Part shown: positions 47,226-59,571 of the stretch, in pieces | Layout: every line of letters begins with the position of its first letter | Numbering within the stretch: position 1 is the first letter of the stretch | Assembly: GCA_014898415.1 (NCBI GenBank) | Contig: RCTD01000003.1 | Span: forward strand, 992,001-1,056,000 | DNA from: Stromatinia cepivora | Taxonomy: Eukaryota; Ascomycota; Leotiomycetes; Helotiales; Sclerotiniaceae | Direction of reading: 5' to 3' | Length of the DNA: 64,000 nucleotides | Translations under genes and position numbers: made by a program | Notes under the pieces: model-generated | Database searches by the model: none | Told to the model about the DNA's origin: nothing | Seen by the model: only the letters and a program-made list of their open reading frames with translations

Positions 47226-48234
47226 CTAAGCTTTCTCAATTATACCGCTCCTGTTCCCTTTCTCTCCTTCGCCTCTCTCACGCCCTGACTTTGACGATTT
47301 GTACCTCCTTGTCCCACCCTCCCCCTCCCAAAACCCTCTATACATATTTCTCCCTTGAAACATCCCATAAATATCAAACGGATCGATAAACGTAACCCAC
47401 CACTTCCTCTTATCCTCATACCCCATCCCCTCAATCTCCGTCACCCCATCCCTCCGCAAATAAATCTTATTATTCCCCGGTAGAAATCTCATTGGATATC
47501 ATCAATTCAATAGCAATGTATTACACACCACGAAACTCGCTTCATATACCCAGAAATATCATTCATATCTCAGTATTGGATTAATTTCACTAACTTTCAA
47601 TCCTGCTTCCGGATGTATATCCGCAACGCTGAAATATTCAATTGTGCGATATATCGTTCTCGTTCCAATTAACGCGCTCGATATGTAAAGAGTAATTAGC
47701 ACACTATTCGGATTACCTGGTAAAAGAGAATGTCTTCGACATTTTAAATGGAAATAAGCAGCGAGAAAAACAAATGCACCCAGAATTCCTAGTTGAAGAT
47801 ATGAAGCGGCTTTGAGGAGTGATCGTCCGGTTTCTTGATCTTTTTCCGGAAGAGAAGAATTAGCGATGCGGAGGGCACTGTTAGCGTTTAGTATTTCGAT
47901 AATGATGGATAGGGTGCCGAAGGTGGTGAGGATGTGGCCTGGATAGATGGGCGAATGGTAGGGGATGTAGTAGAGGATGTGGGAGAAGATGAATGTAGTT
48001 TGTTAGTTCGTAAATGGGTCTGTGTATGTGTTTGTTTTGTTAGTGTGGGCTAACATTCTGGTATGTGTTGTATTTCGGTGATGGGAGAAAGGAGATAATG
48101 GTGGGAAATGAGAAAAAAACATATGGTGTAGCGTAGAGTAATACGATACTTGCGATATACAGGTTTAAGTTATTGTATTTAAAAGCTCCGATTTCTCGGA
48201 GGATAAAGCCAGAGAGAGATATGGATGTAGACTA
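47226..48234 (-). pseudogene. RTA1-like membrane protein pseudogene
   Basis: The minus strand encodes most of an RTA1-family (lipid-translocating exporter type) multi-pass membrane protein. It reads FILREIGAFKYNNLNLYIAS and VLLYATP (about 48220-48120), PIYELTNYIHL (about 48020), then after a one-base shift HILYYIPYHSPIYPGHIL. It continues through LTTFGTLSIIIEIL, SLLKAASYLQLGILGAFVFL and SALIGTRTIYRTIEYFSV to FLPGNNKIYLRRDGVTEIEG and DPFDIYGMF. Three TGA codons (47559-47561, 47502-47504, 47499-47501) stand where Trp is conserved, each a TGG-to-TGA change. The N-terminal transmembrane segments are missing. Loss by point mutation of the RIP kind plus a frameshift is the simplest reading. Confidence 0.78.
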
Positions 48235-49599
48235 GGGGAGTAGACGGGTTATTTCCCGGCATTTGTACCGACATATGAATTCATTTGCTCAGAAGACAAC
48301 TGTTTGCATACCCTCTTGCACATGTTGAAGCCCTTCATCGGGTGGTGGTAAGCCATTGGAGGATATCATGTGATGTCAACTTGCTCTCGATACTTCGAAC
48401 TTCAAAATCAAAGAACTAACTCATGAGACGTTGTGCAACGGGGATGTAGCGTATAATGAATTAATGGCTCGGGGGTGAAAATTGAATGTGATTGAGATCC
48501 TACGATAAGTATTTTCCGGAGCAATCAAGTCGTTCTACTCACCTTGCAAGATAAAAGTACCGGTGTGGATTGGTATATCTCACGGAGGATCAGATTAGAC
48601 CGGTTGTACTTGGGATCAAAGCACTGCGCCGCAAGAATCCCTTAATACTCCCATATGTTGCATGAACTGGAAATACTTCAGGAAACCGAGTGGTGCCCTC
48701 TTCGGCTTTTGTTAAAGCTTTGTTCAATGACTGGTTGACAGATATACCATTAATGAAGGGTGTCACGCTTTCAATACGTGCCTCTTGATCCTTCCACGAT
48801 GCGACTCCATTGGAGTGATGAAGTGACAATGTGGGCATAGCTATTTATGTGAGGTACAATTTGACTCTTTAGGCTGGCGGATAAATCCAGAATGAGCGAG
48901 CAAGTGCCCGTATCATGAATATTCGAGATTAAGTTAGTGCAATTGAAACGTATACCTACTTGATGTGAACTTATCAGCTTATGACTGAGAAAGCAATTGA
49001 AAGACAAAAGTATTTAAAGAATCCAAATTTATCTGTACAAACCAATATCTGAGTGGCAGGGTCGAGGACATCCACGAGTTATTCCCTTACCATTATGCTT
49101 CTGCCATCCATTCCCGGTGAGCGCCCGATGACCTCACAATTCCCAATGACTTGCTTACTTTCATGCAAGTGGATGTGTAGCTCCTTTTCCCTGTCTACTA
49201 TCACTTCTCAAATCTCAATCAAACTATGTCAAGATACCTACAATAATAACACAATATAGTACTTTACAATGCCATGAATGAAGTATAACATGGCGCATAC
49301 ATCATAATTCTCCAAAAAAAAAAAATTTCTCTCAAATACCACTATCGCATAATATCATATGGCGAGTGCCGAGTGTCTTTGGATTTAATAAGATACCTTC
49401 TAAGGATAACTATATCTTGTCAAGAGATTCATCATTTAGCAAGTCGCTGAAATATATCCATTGGAGTTCCTTCACGAACCGGAAGACTAAATTAGCATGT
49501 CAATTGTTCTCATTTAGGCTACGCAATGGGTACCCGCAGAACAGATTATAGCTTTGATGGATTACCCATGAGTAACCTGTTTGTAGAACGGATAATTGA

Positions 49600-49870
49600 A
49601 GAATCTGAATAAATATTCATAAATTATCTATAGGTTATCTACAAATAATCTGTCAATCTATAGATAGATATAATTTGTATAATTTATAAATAATTCACAA
49701 ATATCTATAAATAATCTATAAATAATCTATTCAAATTATATTAATTTTTATACTAATATTAAATATTTTCATAAATTATCTACAAATTATATAAATTATA
49801 TATATTTATAAATTGATAAACTATCTACAGATAATTTGTAGATAATTTATATAGAATGAATTATTTTAAA
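49600..49870. repeat. AT-rich block with inverted and tandem TATCTA-type repeats
   Basis: Variants of ATAAATTATCTACAAAT recur in both orientations (for example near 49620-49650 and inverted near 49835-49855), with ATCTATAAATA direct repeats between. The flanks at 49545-49580 and 50150-50190 share a GGATTACCCATGAGTA / GGATTATCCATAGGTA motif. It may be a miniature element or RIP-degraded repeat; no coding sequence. Confidence 0.5.
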
Positions 49871-49937
49871 ATCTCAATGGGTGTTGTACGGAAGAATGGT
49901 TCCGAGCTGAGCTCCGGGTGAACTGGATAAATAAGGT

Positions 49938-49963
49938 CTCATCACACTCTCATGTGTGATGAG
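49938..49963. repeat. Perfect 10-bp stem hairpin
   Basis: CTCATCACAC and GTGTGATGAG flank a six-base loop TCTCAT. No T-run follows, so it is not an obvious terminator. Confidence 0.7.
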
Positions 49964-50426
49964 TTGTCACACCTTGCATATGAACTTGTATATAAACTTG
50001 GACATTTTCCTACAATCCTGAAAAAGGTCAGACTCAAAGGATCTTAGGAACCCTAAAAGATTATAGCTTAAATTGAATATCATTCCAAGCCTACTACCTT
50101 GTTACAATGGGTAATCTATAGAATAAATAATAACTTTAATGGATAGCCTATAGAGCGGATTATCCATAGGTACTCATAGGTTGCGGGTTATTTCTGCGCA
50201 GTCTATTCTCATTTCACTATTTCGCTATGAATAGTCTACTACGTTATTATTTAGGCAAGACGGAGAAAGGAACTGAGAAGTTTGATGATTCTTAACACTT
50301 AGTGTCTTCTAGTAGAAGGTATTGTATATAAAGATTACCAGTTTCTAGTAAAGAAGTCACGGATATTGAATTTCAAGTCTTGATATGCACTCCATCTTTC
50401 CGTTTTAATCACTACTTGAGAAAAGC

Positions 50427-50498
50427 ATTGATATCCATAACAAATACACTCTCATCATTGCTTCTCTCCTTTTTGGAGCTTTAGCTCTGCCAATCGCA
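50427..50498 (+). pseudogene. Possible first exon of a small secreted protein, start codon lost
   Basis: The frame reads IDIHNKYTLIIASLLFGALA followed by LPIA, then a GTAAGT donor at 50499. A polar start, hydrophobic core and Ala-containing cleavage-like end make a typical signal peptide. The expected Met position is ATT and no ATG occurs upstream before a stop. A downstream exon is not evident, so it is listed as a relic with low confidence. Confidence 0.35.
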
Positions 50499-53380
50499 GT
50501 AAGTGCCTCATAGAGTTCAGGCTCTTCTTATATAAACAAACTAAGCGAGCAACTACTATTACTAGATGATGACGTAGCGAAAATCTCTTATTATGTGCTG
50601 GCAAAGCTCACCTATGAAGAGGTCCCACATGCCAAAGTTGAATGTTGAATGTGATGATCTTATTGAGCCACCTGAGTCTGCCAGAGTTTCATGAACGAAA
50701 CCACATAAGTAGCATATGACGATCCAACTAAGGTTCATAGGATGAAGCTGCAAGATGCCATACTTTGAGCCTGAGTGAGCTATGATGAACCGCAAAAGTT
50801 GCTTTCTATCCATATAAGCCAATCTGTGTGCTGGTGATAGTCGCTATAGATCGACTCGAGATACATTATAGAGATTTCTCAGTGATTCGACGATCGCAGT
50901 GGTTATAGTATGGAAGATGCGATGAGGCAGGCGATTAATAATGGAAATGCTGTTGATAAGAGGGGACAGAGTGTGAGAAGATGATATGTTGGTTTGACTA
51001 TTTATCTACATATCATGATAGTTTTTGTAGAAATAGTACATCCACCTTGCCTTCTTTCTTCGAATCGGTGAGTGTGATGCTGAGTGTATATGGCATAGCA
51101 ACAGGAACTCAATGGAAAGGGTTCCGCGGTTTATGCTTAATATTCAAGTATGACGGGTGTAGACACCGGGTACTTCGCAAATATACCAGGTCCGAACTGT
51201 ATGAGGCGATTCGGACTTCCGAAAACATCATTGTAGCCGATTCTTTCAATGCCGCAGAGTATAAAAGGAAGGCTTGAATTAAGATCTGGTGACGAAATCT
51301 GTGCGGTCGGGTATATGAATTCTTCTAGCAAGCATCATGAACTCATATACGGCATATGATGCTGAAGCACTATCGAACTTCCTGATATAACAAGCATAAA
51401 TCGGGTTGATAATGAGGATGCCGTATATTTTGTGCTTTAAATTCGTAGGGTTTCGCGCTAGAGTAACCTCTGGCAGGGTTTAGTGGTTGATAATGATAAC
51501 TTGGACGTTATTGCCAAGGTAAAATGAGGCTAAGCCCAGTGCACGATGACGCCAGTGAAGGAGCTGATATTTTGGGGTAGGCTTTAAAGTTGTTTGATAT
51601 GGCCAGTGATTGCCTCTGAAGTAATGGTCAGTCCTTGTGAATGAGAAAGCTAACGGTCCGAGGATTTCGGGTGGGTTGGTTTGGAGCTTGGCTCACAAAT
51701 CTGCGGCAGTTGTCCTACTACCAAGAGATCATCATTTGTAAAACCCTCATATAGCTGGCTGCCTACCAATAGTTTCGTACGTACAGCACGAGAGAATTAT
51801 TGGGTGATCTGCACTATCTACGATACTTGCGATTGTAGATCGAATCTTTCATGCAGCCTACGGTAGTGTTCGGCCGGATCTTCACAAACTATCAATACGT
51901 GCTATTCAGCATCCGTGTCATGGGCCATTTTATGTACAAAATCATTCATGTTAGCATGGTCTGATTAATGACAGATCTTGTAAAACACCCACACTGGAAA
52001 CATGAAATATACAATAGTACAATGTGGTAAATTGAAGTTTTGTTTTTCTGATCGCGAAATATTTGAATTCCTTCCAAAACAATCTCTGATCTGTGCAGCC
52101 AATGTCGAGTAGAGTAAGGTGATATAAGGATCAATAGCAACTCGGAGTTATTCCGAAGCTTTTCTCATCCTTCGTCCAATCCTTCAACTCCTGTGGTGTT
52201 AACTGAGGTAGGTACGGAGTACTTGAGGTCCAAGACCCAATGGCAATGCAGATCCAATAATAACAACTGGATAGCATTCATTCCTTTAGTGCACCCACCA
52301 TTGGTCAGTTCGGAGCAAAAGAACTCATATTGAATGGTATGACGCTTCTTCGTTTGTATCAACTGGATAGCGGTATCCAATGGGATGTCTTTGCCATTGC
52401 TATGCAAGGCCACTTCTTGTTGTTGATGTATGCAGGAAAATAGGGGTGCGTATAATAGATGGCGCACGCACGGGTATCTGCAAAGGCAAAAGGCACAGGC
52501 AAACGCGGGATATCTGGATATCAAAGTGGTTCGAAGCTTGGATCTCTATGAGATGTTGAAGCTTGAATGTTTGACTTTCCAGGGTTGAACGGGCTTGATA
52601 CCGGTATGAGAAGAAAGAAACATTACTCTGTACTCTATTGGAAGCTTCGTCCAACGGATCTCAATCCACTTTCGTTTCTCTAAAAGTAGATTTATCAAAC
52701 GCAATCATCAGGGTGTAAACCGTGTAATACTCATGGTACTCCGTACACCGCTCTTTTCTGCATGAAAAATCCCATCGTACAAACCGGTTACACTGTGTTT
52801 CTATTTGACGGCTAACCGCAGAGATATTTCTTAAGGGTAGGGATCCTTTTTGACAGATTTAGAACAGTACGAAAGGCATGGTTGCACGTACATTTCTCCC
52901 CTCCCCTCCCCTCCCCTCCCCCTGAAACTTCATGGCTGTCACAGTATCACGAATCACGATGGCATTCATGATTCTACCCTTCTTTGTCCAATCCCAATCC
53001 CTGGTTAGATCCTTTCCTTTGCCGGCCCCCAATTCCCCCTCATGCAGTTTGGTGGTACGAACTGTGACTCCTTTTTTAGAGTTCTTTTCAAGGCTCGGAA
53101 TGGAATCATTCAATTCTAATTAAAAAATAATGGGGATGGGTTCATGGGTTTTCATGTTTTCTTTTTCATGGGTTCCCCAGGAGATGCAGCTGCCATGTTT
53201 TTTGGTGATGAGTTAGTAATTTACAAGCATGGCCTTTTTATTAGATATGGCGACATGCATTTTGAATAAGATCTATGGAAGAAACGAACCATGGATATAG
53301 ATAGCCCTTCAGATATGTTTCTGTTTTTGTCATCAAGAACCGGAATTCTGGTGAAGATTTTTGATTTTCTCTAGATAACA

Positions 53381-53404
53381 GCACGAGCACGAGCACGAGC
53401 ACGG
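53381..53404. repeat. GCACGA hexamer repeat
   Basis: Four units in tandem in the upstream region of the Sec7 gene. Confidence 0.85.
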
Positions 53405-53610
53405 GCTTGACAACAATACAACAGATCTTTTTGTCTTGTTCTTTTCATCTATGGGGCCGATCATGAATGATGAATCAAAGCGGAAATGAATTGTAATTGT
53501 AAATTGTAAATTTTACCTATCTACGAAAGTAACCTTCATGACAATCAAATCTCTTCTTGATCTTTGAATATGAGTGAGTACATTTGGTTCCTGGCGACAA
53601 ATTAATCAAC

Positions 53611-53700
53611 CAATCATTCAATCATTCAATCATTCAATCATTCAATCATTCAATCATTCAATCATTCAATCATTCAATCATTCAATCATTCAATCATTCA
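53611..53700. repeat. CAATCATT octamer array (about 11 units)
   Basis: A nearly perfect 90-bp tandem array about 1 kb upstream of the Sec7 gene. The open frame across it (53574-53846) is a product of the repeat. Confidence 0.9.
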
Positions 53701-54213
53701 TTTTAATTCAAAGTCGAGTACAAACTTACTATACGGAAGTATACATATATTATTATATCGTGCTTTACTATACTATACTATACCCCCCCCTTCATCCGTT
53801 ACGACCCTTGAAGAAACAATTTCCAGAAGCCCTTTTGGGCGTTTAGAAACTCCAATCCTAGTGGTCGCCATTCTATCGGTGTCAGGAACTCTAGAAATAT
53901 TGGCATATATTCTCCATAGGGGTTAATGATTTAGGTACTAGGTGGTGGGTACTGGGTACTAGGTGCAAGGTACTAAGTAGATTTGAAGACCAAACAAGTG
54001 ACAAACCCAATAAAGTATAATGCCCCATATCGAAAATCACTACTGCACGACCAGATTACTCAATACCCATACCCGACCATCAACAACTGATCGTCCTGCT
54101 TCTGCTTCTCCGCTGTTACGAACGGATCCCACTATTCTACATCACAAACAACAATTCAGTTCAGTTGTCCAACGACAAACAAACGGGAACGAAAGACAAT
54201 TTGTACCCTTAAT

Positions 54214-54267
54214 TACCTTACCTTACCTCACCTCACCTCACCTCACCTCACCTCACCTCACCTCACC
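54214..54267. repeat. TTACC/CTCAC pentamer array
   Basis: TTACC units pass into about eight CTCAC units some 460 bp before the Sec7 gene start. The open frame 54020-54550 runs through the array and is not taken as a gene. Confidence 0.88.
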
Positions 54268-54720
54268 AAATTCAACCACCAGCATATGCCAATCTTCAAG
54301 TCAGTCCCTACCGATTCACTCCCGAGGAAATAAATTATTCTGTAGCACGCAAGCAAACTTTCCCCAACATTGTGGCTTGTTTCGAAAAGAGATTCTGTTG
54401 CATCTACCTCTTCTGACGTTTATTGCATCAGAAAACCATCCTAGTACCTGGTCAAAATATATTACCCGCAGACAAATTATCGCACGCGGCTGGTCGACGG
54501 GAAGAAATATAGAAATATTCAAGAAATCTAGAATCCGGACAATCGATTGAATGATTCGCATCGGCAAAGGATTGGCGCGCAATTGAAATCGAACCTTACG
54601 TATTGATCGAGGCTAGAGTCGTAGTGAGGGTGGATCTCAAAATAGGAAACAGTTCGCAGTACCATCATATTATCCTTTCGAACCAATTCTACAATACTTC
54701 ATGACGACTCAGCTGCAATC

Positions 54721-57700
54721 GTGGCTGCCATGCATACCATTGAGAAGATGCCGAATGCACCGACGAAGCGACTCGGCGTTGACCTGAATGTTGATACTGG
54801 GTATAAAGCAAAAAGAAGAGAAAGTATATCTCCGCCCCAGACACCGGAGGCGCAGACCACCACTAAAGATAATATTACTTCATCAAATCGGGCGCTTAAT
54901 GTACGGAATAGAGCAGGGCATACATTTTTAGATGACATTACACCAGCGGATCCTTCGAACAAAGAAAATGATCCTGAGAATGTGCGAAGGGATTCTCACG
55001 ACCTCTCTCTTTCTCCCCGACAAATTACCCGCGATTCATTAGTAGATCATATGCTACTTTCCCTAGATCAATTCTCCTTTGGACAAGAAGATTTTAGTTT
55101 GCGCAATCCTACGCTTGCTGAAGATCGGTTATATTCCTCCTTCGGTCATGACGAACCACACCAATCACCTCAAAATTTCGCAGCTAGGGGTGGCAGAGGA
55201 CACGCTTATTCCTTTAGTTCTGACTACGATCCAGCGGATGAGTCGAGTCGTTATTCAGACAAAATCTCTCGCAGTCGGAGAAGTAATAGCAGTTCCAACT
55301 TCCAAACTGGGTTGACGAGAATTAATTGTATACGCAACGACATAGGTGGATCACTCAGAGGACCTCCGATACCACAGCGCGGAGGGAGAAAGAATACTGG
55401 CAGTAGTGTGGGAAGCAAAGGGAGCAGTGCGAATAGTTTCGACCTTGGATACGCACAAGTTACAAGCAGTCAGAGGTGGGCACATGGTTTGGCGGGGAGG
55501 TCTTCAAGCTTTGATTACGGCAGTGATCACCAAGCAACTTCTCAATCCATTGTAGGAAGACATATGAATAATATAAATGTACCTTCTACATCTTCATACG
55601 ACTACGACGCGGCTCCAACACCTACAGTACCTGGCGGTCCACGACGTCCTCGACCTACATCCCCAATTCTGGTTTCACGACCCGATCCTACGATCATCGA
55701 TCCTCCAATGGAGAAATTAGAGAGGAAAAGAAGTGCAAAATCGTCAAAAAGCGCATACAAGCCGAGGGGTTTCACGAATCCTGCCAGGCATGAATATGGC
55801 CTTAACGATCGCAGTAAAGAATTGCCACCCATGCCGGCTTTCATAAAAGACCAATCTCCTTCAACTGGTGGGGCGTATTCAAAAACGAAAGATACACTCC
55901 AGCATGCACAACCTTCCGCTCAAGCGCCCAAGGAAAAACCTGGTTTCTTTAGAAGAGTTTTCGGTTCTTCCTGGAACAACAGTGTTGCGGTACCCGACCC
56001 ACCACCGTCGCACGGTTCCACTACTTCTACTGAAACGGCGGATCGTCCAGGTAGCAAAAGTCATGTTGCTAACCAAATGAAGTCTAACAACGTCTTACCA
56101 TCTCGAGAAAACCCACAAGCTCCGAAAGAACACCCGCATGTACTTACCAAAAAGCCATCATCGTTTTTCCGCCGGCGCAAGAAGTCCGTGTCTGAGCCCG
56201 AATCTATTCCCGTTCCAGCAATGCCGATGCCATCTATGACGCCCGAGCCACACAAATTACGACCAGACATTCCAGATTTACAGCCTGAGGCTAGTCCCGT
56301 AAGTAGTCTTCGCCAGGTTATGAACCCATATCTACACAGCCCAGGGAGACCTCTAATTGAGGCTCATCTACCAACCGCTAGCCTTGATCGGCAAATTAAT
56401 GATATTTCCGATAATGTTGAACGCAAACGCCATGTAAGGGGCTTTTCTCCGAATTACGATCCAGATCCAAATGCTACAATCAGACAAATACCTCCTTCGA
56501 AACCGGCGTCATCGCATGCTGGGGACAGCCGCCAATCATCATATTCATCCATTAAACAACCGCGTAGATCGGCGAGTACCAATTTGGCTATGCCTGGTGG
56601 ATTTGACGGGCAAGCCAAAGAAGACCGTGAAACATTCTTCCAAGGCTCTAATGAGAATGATCGTGACGCGAATTCTAATTTGACGACCACGAAAGATGTA
56701 CCTGGTAGTACATTGTTACCCAGTCCGACCTCTCCTGGTCCCTCTTCTTCAGTGGTGAGAGATATAGCTATTGTTGCGGAATATGAAAGAGTACATTCAA
56801 AACGTTCCCCGACGGCATCCAAAAGCCCACCGAAATTAGAGGCCAATACAGTAGAACCTCCTTTGGAGTCACCTCTGAGTACCGTGGATTCCAAGGACAG
56901 TCAGGCACTATCAACTGGTCCTGCCAAAGAAGAAGATTGGGTAGTGCTTACTCCTTCTAAATCGGACTTGCCAGAGAAAGATCGTGTTTGGTTGGAACCT
57001 GGATCATCGGAAGAAGATTTGCTAGCAACAAATACCTTGAAACCTAAACTCGCGAACTCGATTGCGGCTACAGGATCTACCGATACCGTCTATAAATCGG
57101 CTGTTAGTCTACCGCTTTTACAAGTCGAGGGACAAGAAGAAGGTCCTCCTGCTAGCCCTCCTCCAATGTCTGATAAGGAAGAGATTGCGCCATTTGAATT
57201 TCCAGACTCGGAAGGAGTTGATGACACAGAACCCACAGAAGAAGACCTGGTTAGAGCACAGAAAATATACGATGGCAATGAAGATTTCATTCAAAAGGAG
57301 AAGGCGACGGCATGGATGGGAGACGAGGGAGCTGTTCGAGCAAGGACTCTGAAGGCTTATATGAGTCTTTACGACTTCACGAATCTTAACATACTCGCTT
57401 CGATGCGTGTAGTTTGTGGTAGACTGGTGCTTAAAGGTGAAAGCCAACAGGTTGACAGAATATTGGATGCTTTCTCAAAGAGATGGTGTCAAAGTAATCC
57501 CAATCATGGATTTAGAGCTACAGGTAAGTTCATGCCCAATACTCATTTTATATCAATCTAATGCGTTTAGATGTCGTGCACACAATTTGCTACTCGGTCC
57601 TTCTGCTCAACACAGATTTACATGTTGCCGATATTGAGCAAAAGATGACTCGTAGTCAATTCATTAAGAATACAATGCCCACGATACGTCGAAGTGTCGC

Positions 57701-59571
57701 AGATTCCGCGCATGAATTTGAGCCCACCAGACCCACGGTACTCCCTGGAAAAAGCTCCGCTTTCGATGATCCAAATGTTAACGATGATAATGCCGACGCT
57801 GTGTCAATCGAAGTTTTTGAAAAACCTTCTTGGAGGTCTTCATTCAAGCCTGCGCCACGTCAAGATTCTGATAACCCAAATGCTCCCACACCTTTGGATT
57901 ATGACACCCCTATGGATGATTGTGGGCCCTTGGTTAAGGCACCCTTCCGCGGAACTTTACGTACCTGGGAAGTACAGGTTGAGATTGTTCTCAAGGACTT
58001 TTATAACTCTATCCGCAATGATCGTCTTCCGCTATTTGGTGCTGTCGATAGGTCACAAATACCGGCTTCATCATCTAGTACCCTTTCAGTGTTCGCCAAC
58101 GGTGTGCTACGCCGTAGTCCTAGTGTTTTGAGCAAAGCTCCATCAGAATCGCCCAGTTATCTTCGCGGGAGAACCGCAGAAACTGTACGCACAAATGGAA
58201 AGTGGAGCAACAAAACTCGATCGAGACCTCGTCTATATCCCAACTCAGCCTTGGGATCTAGTCGAACTAGTTTGGATGATCAATCATCTATGTGGAGTCC
58301 TTCAGTATCATCTAGTACTTGGAGCAAGTACTCTCTTGGCAAACATACCTCGATGTCTGTAGATTCTCTTGGTTCGGTGTTCCAAGGTGATTACCAACAA
58401 TCTATTGGATTTGCCAATGCTCTTAGTCAAGCAATTATTCGCGAAGAAACGGTTCATAGTTTAGGTAGCAGAGGTAGTGATCATGAAGAACTTCGAGTTG
58501 CTCCTCTACTCGATGATGAATCTTTAGAGCTTGCTGGTGCGCCATGGGCAAAAGAAGGTATGGTGACGCACAAGCATCATCTGGAAGCTCTTGACAAGAA
58601 AGCAAAGGATCGTAACTGGAACGAAACATTTGCCGTCATCGAAAAGGGCTACATGAGCTTGTTCTCATTCTCTACGAAAAGCGTCCGAAAGACTAAAGGT
58701 AAATCAAGTGGTGGAGTTGTTGGTGGTGGGAATTGGCAAGAGAATGCTGAAAACCTTGGCTCATTTCTGCTCCGACAAACTATTGCTAGTGCGCTACCTT
58801 CACCAGGCTACTCCAAGGCTCGCCCTCACGTCTGGGCGCTTTCTTTACCTACTGGAGCGGTACATCTCTTTCAAGTAGGCACAGCAGATATCGTTAAGGA
58901 ATTTGTCACAACAGCCAATTACTGGAGTGCTCGCTTATCGAACCATCCCCTCGTTGGTGGTATCAGCAACATCGAGTACGGCTGGTCTGATGACATCGTA
59001 AATAATCCCCTAGTCACGGCGATCAATGAACAAAACACTAGGCCATCAACTTCTGGTGCTAGACCGAGCATGCAAAGTTCTTTACGGTCAAGCTTGGATC
59101 ACGGTTATGTGGGTGGTATTAGGTCAAGGCTACCGGGTGATAGAATCGCCATAAATGATTGGAGTCCTCCAATACAGAGTATGAGGGCTAGTAATTTAAT
59201 GGAGCCAGATCAGCTGAAAACATTGATTGCTTATGTGCAGAGTGTTGAGGAAGAATTACAGAGACACAATATGTTGAGGAATCCTATGCTTTTGGCTGTA
59301 CGTTTTTACATTCCTCCGTCCTTGAATTTTGACTAACTTAAAATAGTACACACCGCGTCACCCTAACGTACAAAAAGCAATGGCAAATTGGGAAAAGAAA
59401 TCCTCATACTTGCTTCGCGAAATCGTGAAGTTCACAACATATATTGATAGTTTGCATGCAGCTGAGGTAGGCAGACAAAGGATATATGCCGATAGAGCGG
59501 CGCATCGAGCTGTCGCCGAGAGAAAAGATGAAGATGAGGAAGCAGAGGGCAACACTACACTCACCAAATGA
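54721..59571 (+). CDS. SYT1: Arf guanine-nucleotide exchange factor, Sec7 plus PH domain (SYT1-like)
   Basis: Three exons, 54721-57523, 57571-59297 and 59347-59571 (intron 2 edge within one base), encode about 1584 residues. Introns of 47 bp (GTAAGT..TAG) and about 49 bp (GTACGT..TAG, branch GACTAAC) keep the frame. Residues 1-830 are Ser/Pro-rich and probably disordered. The Sec7 domain spans about 835-1010. In LVLKGESQQVDRIL, Glu907 is at the catalytic glutamic-finger position; the domain continues through intron 1 into YSVLLLNTDLH. A PH domain follows at about 1261-1405 (WNETFAVIEKGYMSLFSF and VWALSLPTGAVHLFQVG). A C-terminal helical tail ends in an acidic stretch. The family activates Arf GTPases at Golgi and endosomal membranes; yeast Syt1 acts with Arl1 at the trans-Golgi. 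An ATG at 54730 is an alternative start. Confidence 0.9.

Larger units (their letters stand above)
48235..52700. other. Gene-poor stretch with relic-like open frames
   Basis: A minus-strand frame at 48590-48838 (with GISVNQSLNKALTKAEEG and HATYGSIKGFLRRSALIP) looks like real coding sequence from an unidentified protein but lacks context. Other short frames (50562-50822 minus, 50981-51277 plus, 52400-52654 minus) are unrecognised. The stretch also contains an AT-rich repeat block (49600-49870), a perfect hairpin (49938-49963) and a signal-peptide-like exon (50427-50498). No intact gene is supported. Confidence 0.4.
52701..54720. other. Long repeat-bearing upstream region of the Sec7 gene
   Basis: About 2 kb without a supported gene. 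It contains a CTCCC run (about 52898-52920) and three tandem arrays listed separately. Promoter and 5' leader of the downstream gene are expected within it, but no specific site can be assigned. Confidence 0.5.

Noticed and set aside
53611..53700. CRISPR-like regular repeat
   Set aside because: It is a simple octamer tandem array with no spacers, in a eukaryotic genome.
54020..54550. 176-codon open frame before the Sec7 gene
   Set aside because: It runs through the CTCAC array and has no protein-like conservation pattern; treated as 5' region.
57561..59336. Separate 591-codon gene downstream of the first Sec7 exon
   Set aside because: Its start overlaps a clear intron end; splicing 57523 to 57571 joins Sec7 domain halves in frame, so it is exon 2 of one gene.
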